A DNA stretch of 42,127 bases from JABDGZ01 sp964487685. GTDB lineage: Bacteria > Omnitrophota > Gorgyraeia > Zapsychrales > Fredricksoniimonadaceae. Positions 42,075-42,127 of this stretch are shown here, in pieces. The notes beneath the pieces were generated by a model. The model was given only the letters and a program-made list of their open reading frames with translations, was not told the DNA's origin and did not search any database. Both the position numbers and the translations under genes were made by a program. Position 1 is the stretch's first letter. Each line of letters begins with the position of its first letter. Location: positions 1-42,127 of the forward strand of contig CAZASA010000013.1 of the NCBI GenBank assembly GCA_964487685.1, read 5' to 3'.

Positions 42075-42127
42075 GCCGACGTAGCTCAGTTTGGTAGAGC
42101 AGCGCATTCGTAATGCGCAGGTCGGAG
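42075..42127 (+). tRNA. tRNA-Thr(CGU), 3' end cut by the window
   Basis: The acceptor strand GCCGACG is followed by TA and a D arm GCTC...GAGC. The anticodon arm is GCGCA-TTCGTAA-TGCGC, with anticodon CGT at 34-36. The variable loop AGGTC and the first bases of the T arm follow before the window ends. The anticodon reads ACG (Thr). Confidence 0.88.

Overview
The window most likely comes from a member of the Omnitrophota (former OP3) or a close relative. The main evidence is the pair of very long secreted genes at the right end. They share an N-terminal domain (LPAPG..., NPF.FDFI, LSPYEK, GRDLLA.DYMLKQ, PRKYFSGG) and a C-terminal GGIDL domain, a combination I associate with this phylum. This attribution is from memory of the family and was not tested by a search. 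Every gene I support lies on the + strand, packed into operons with many 4-30 bp overlaps and occasional GTG/TTG starts.

Layout. (1) 1-5365: C-terminal part of a cyclic beta-glucan synthase-type GH94 protein; its 5' end lies outside the window. (2) 5368-7907: a boxed promoter, a 52-residue ORF and a plasma-membrane-type (P3A) H+-ATPase. (3) 7941-9629: a small stress/metal operon with a winged-helix protein, DUF2934, DUF3309, a VIT-type Fe/Mn transporter and a second DUF2934 protein. (4) 9693-14296: an unrecognised ORF, a GtrA flippase-like domain fused to a six-hairpin glycosidase, and an acyl-ACP ligase lid-ACP-PlsC protein. (5) 14353-17731: a GT4 glycosyltransferase, an alpha/beta hydrolase and a FixL-like histidine kinase with a cysteine-less LOV-like PAS domain. 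(6) 17756-21642: a Thivi_2564-type membrane peptide, two small ORFs and an Mla/MCE lipid transporter (MlaE with an STAS-like N-terminus, MlaF, MlaD, PqiC-like lipoprotein). (7) 21658-26291: two tandem multiheme cytochrome c / cytochrome b fusions with 11 and 19 CXXCH motifs. (8) 26295-29674: a third DUF2934 protein, a receiver-only response regulator, an ABC ATPase, UppP and the iron exporter MbfA. (9) 29848-41963: the two giant modular surface/secreted proteins of 1214 and 2783 residues. (10) 41973-42127: a promoter and the 5' two thirds of tRNA-Thr(CGU).

How the parts may work together. Most of the left and middle of the window concerns the cell envelope under stress: periplasmic glucan, proton pumping, iron export, phospholipid transport, undecaprenyl phosphate recycling, glycolipid synthesis and membrane-bound electron transfer. 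Four of these operons are preceded by an almost identical promoter: an activator-like box TACCTNNGTA abutting a TTGWTT -35, a 16-17 bp spacer and a TARRAT -10. Two more operons carry related TACGTA-type boxes. I read this as one regulon under a FixJ/LuxR-type response regulator. The in-window histidine kinase is a candidate sensor and its DNA-binding partner is not in the window.

The right end is different. The two giant genes look like strings of modules bounded by short Ala-Met-Thr-like tags and internal signal-peptide-like segments. They have absorbed at least four small palindromic repeats in reading frame, two of them at the same loop in the two paralogues.
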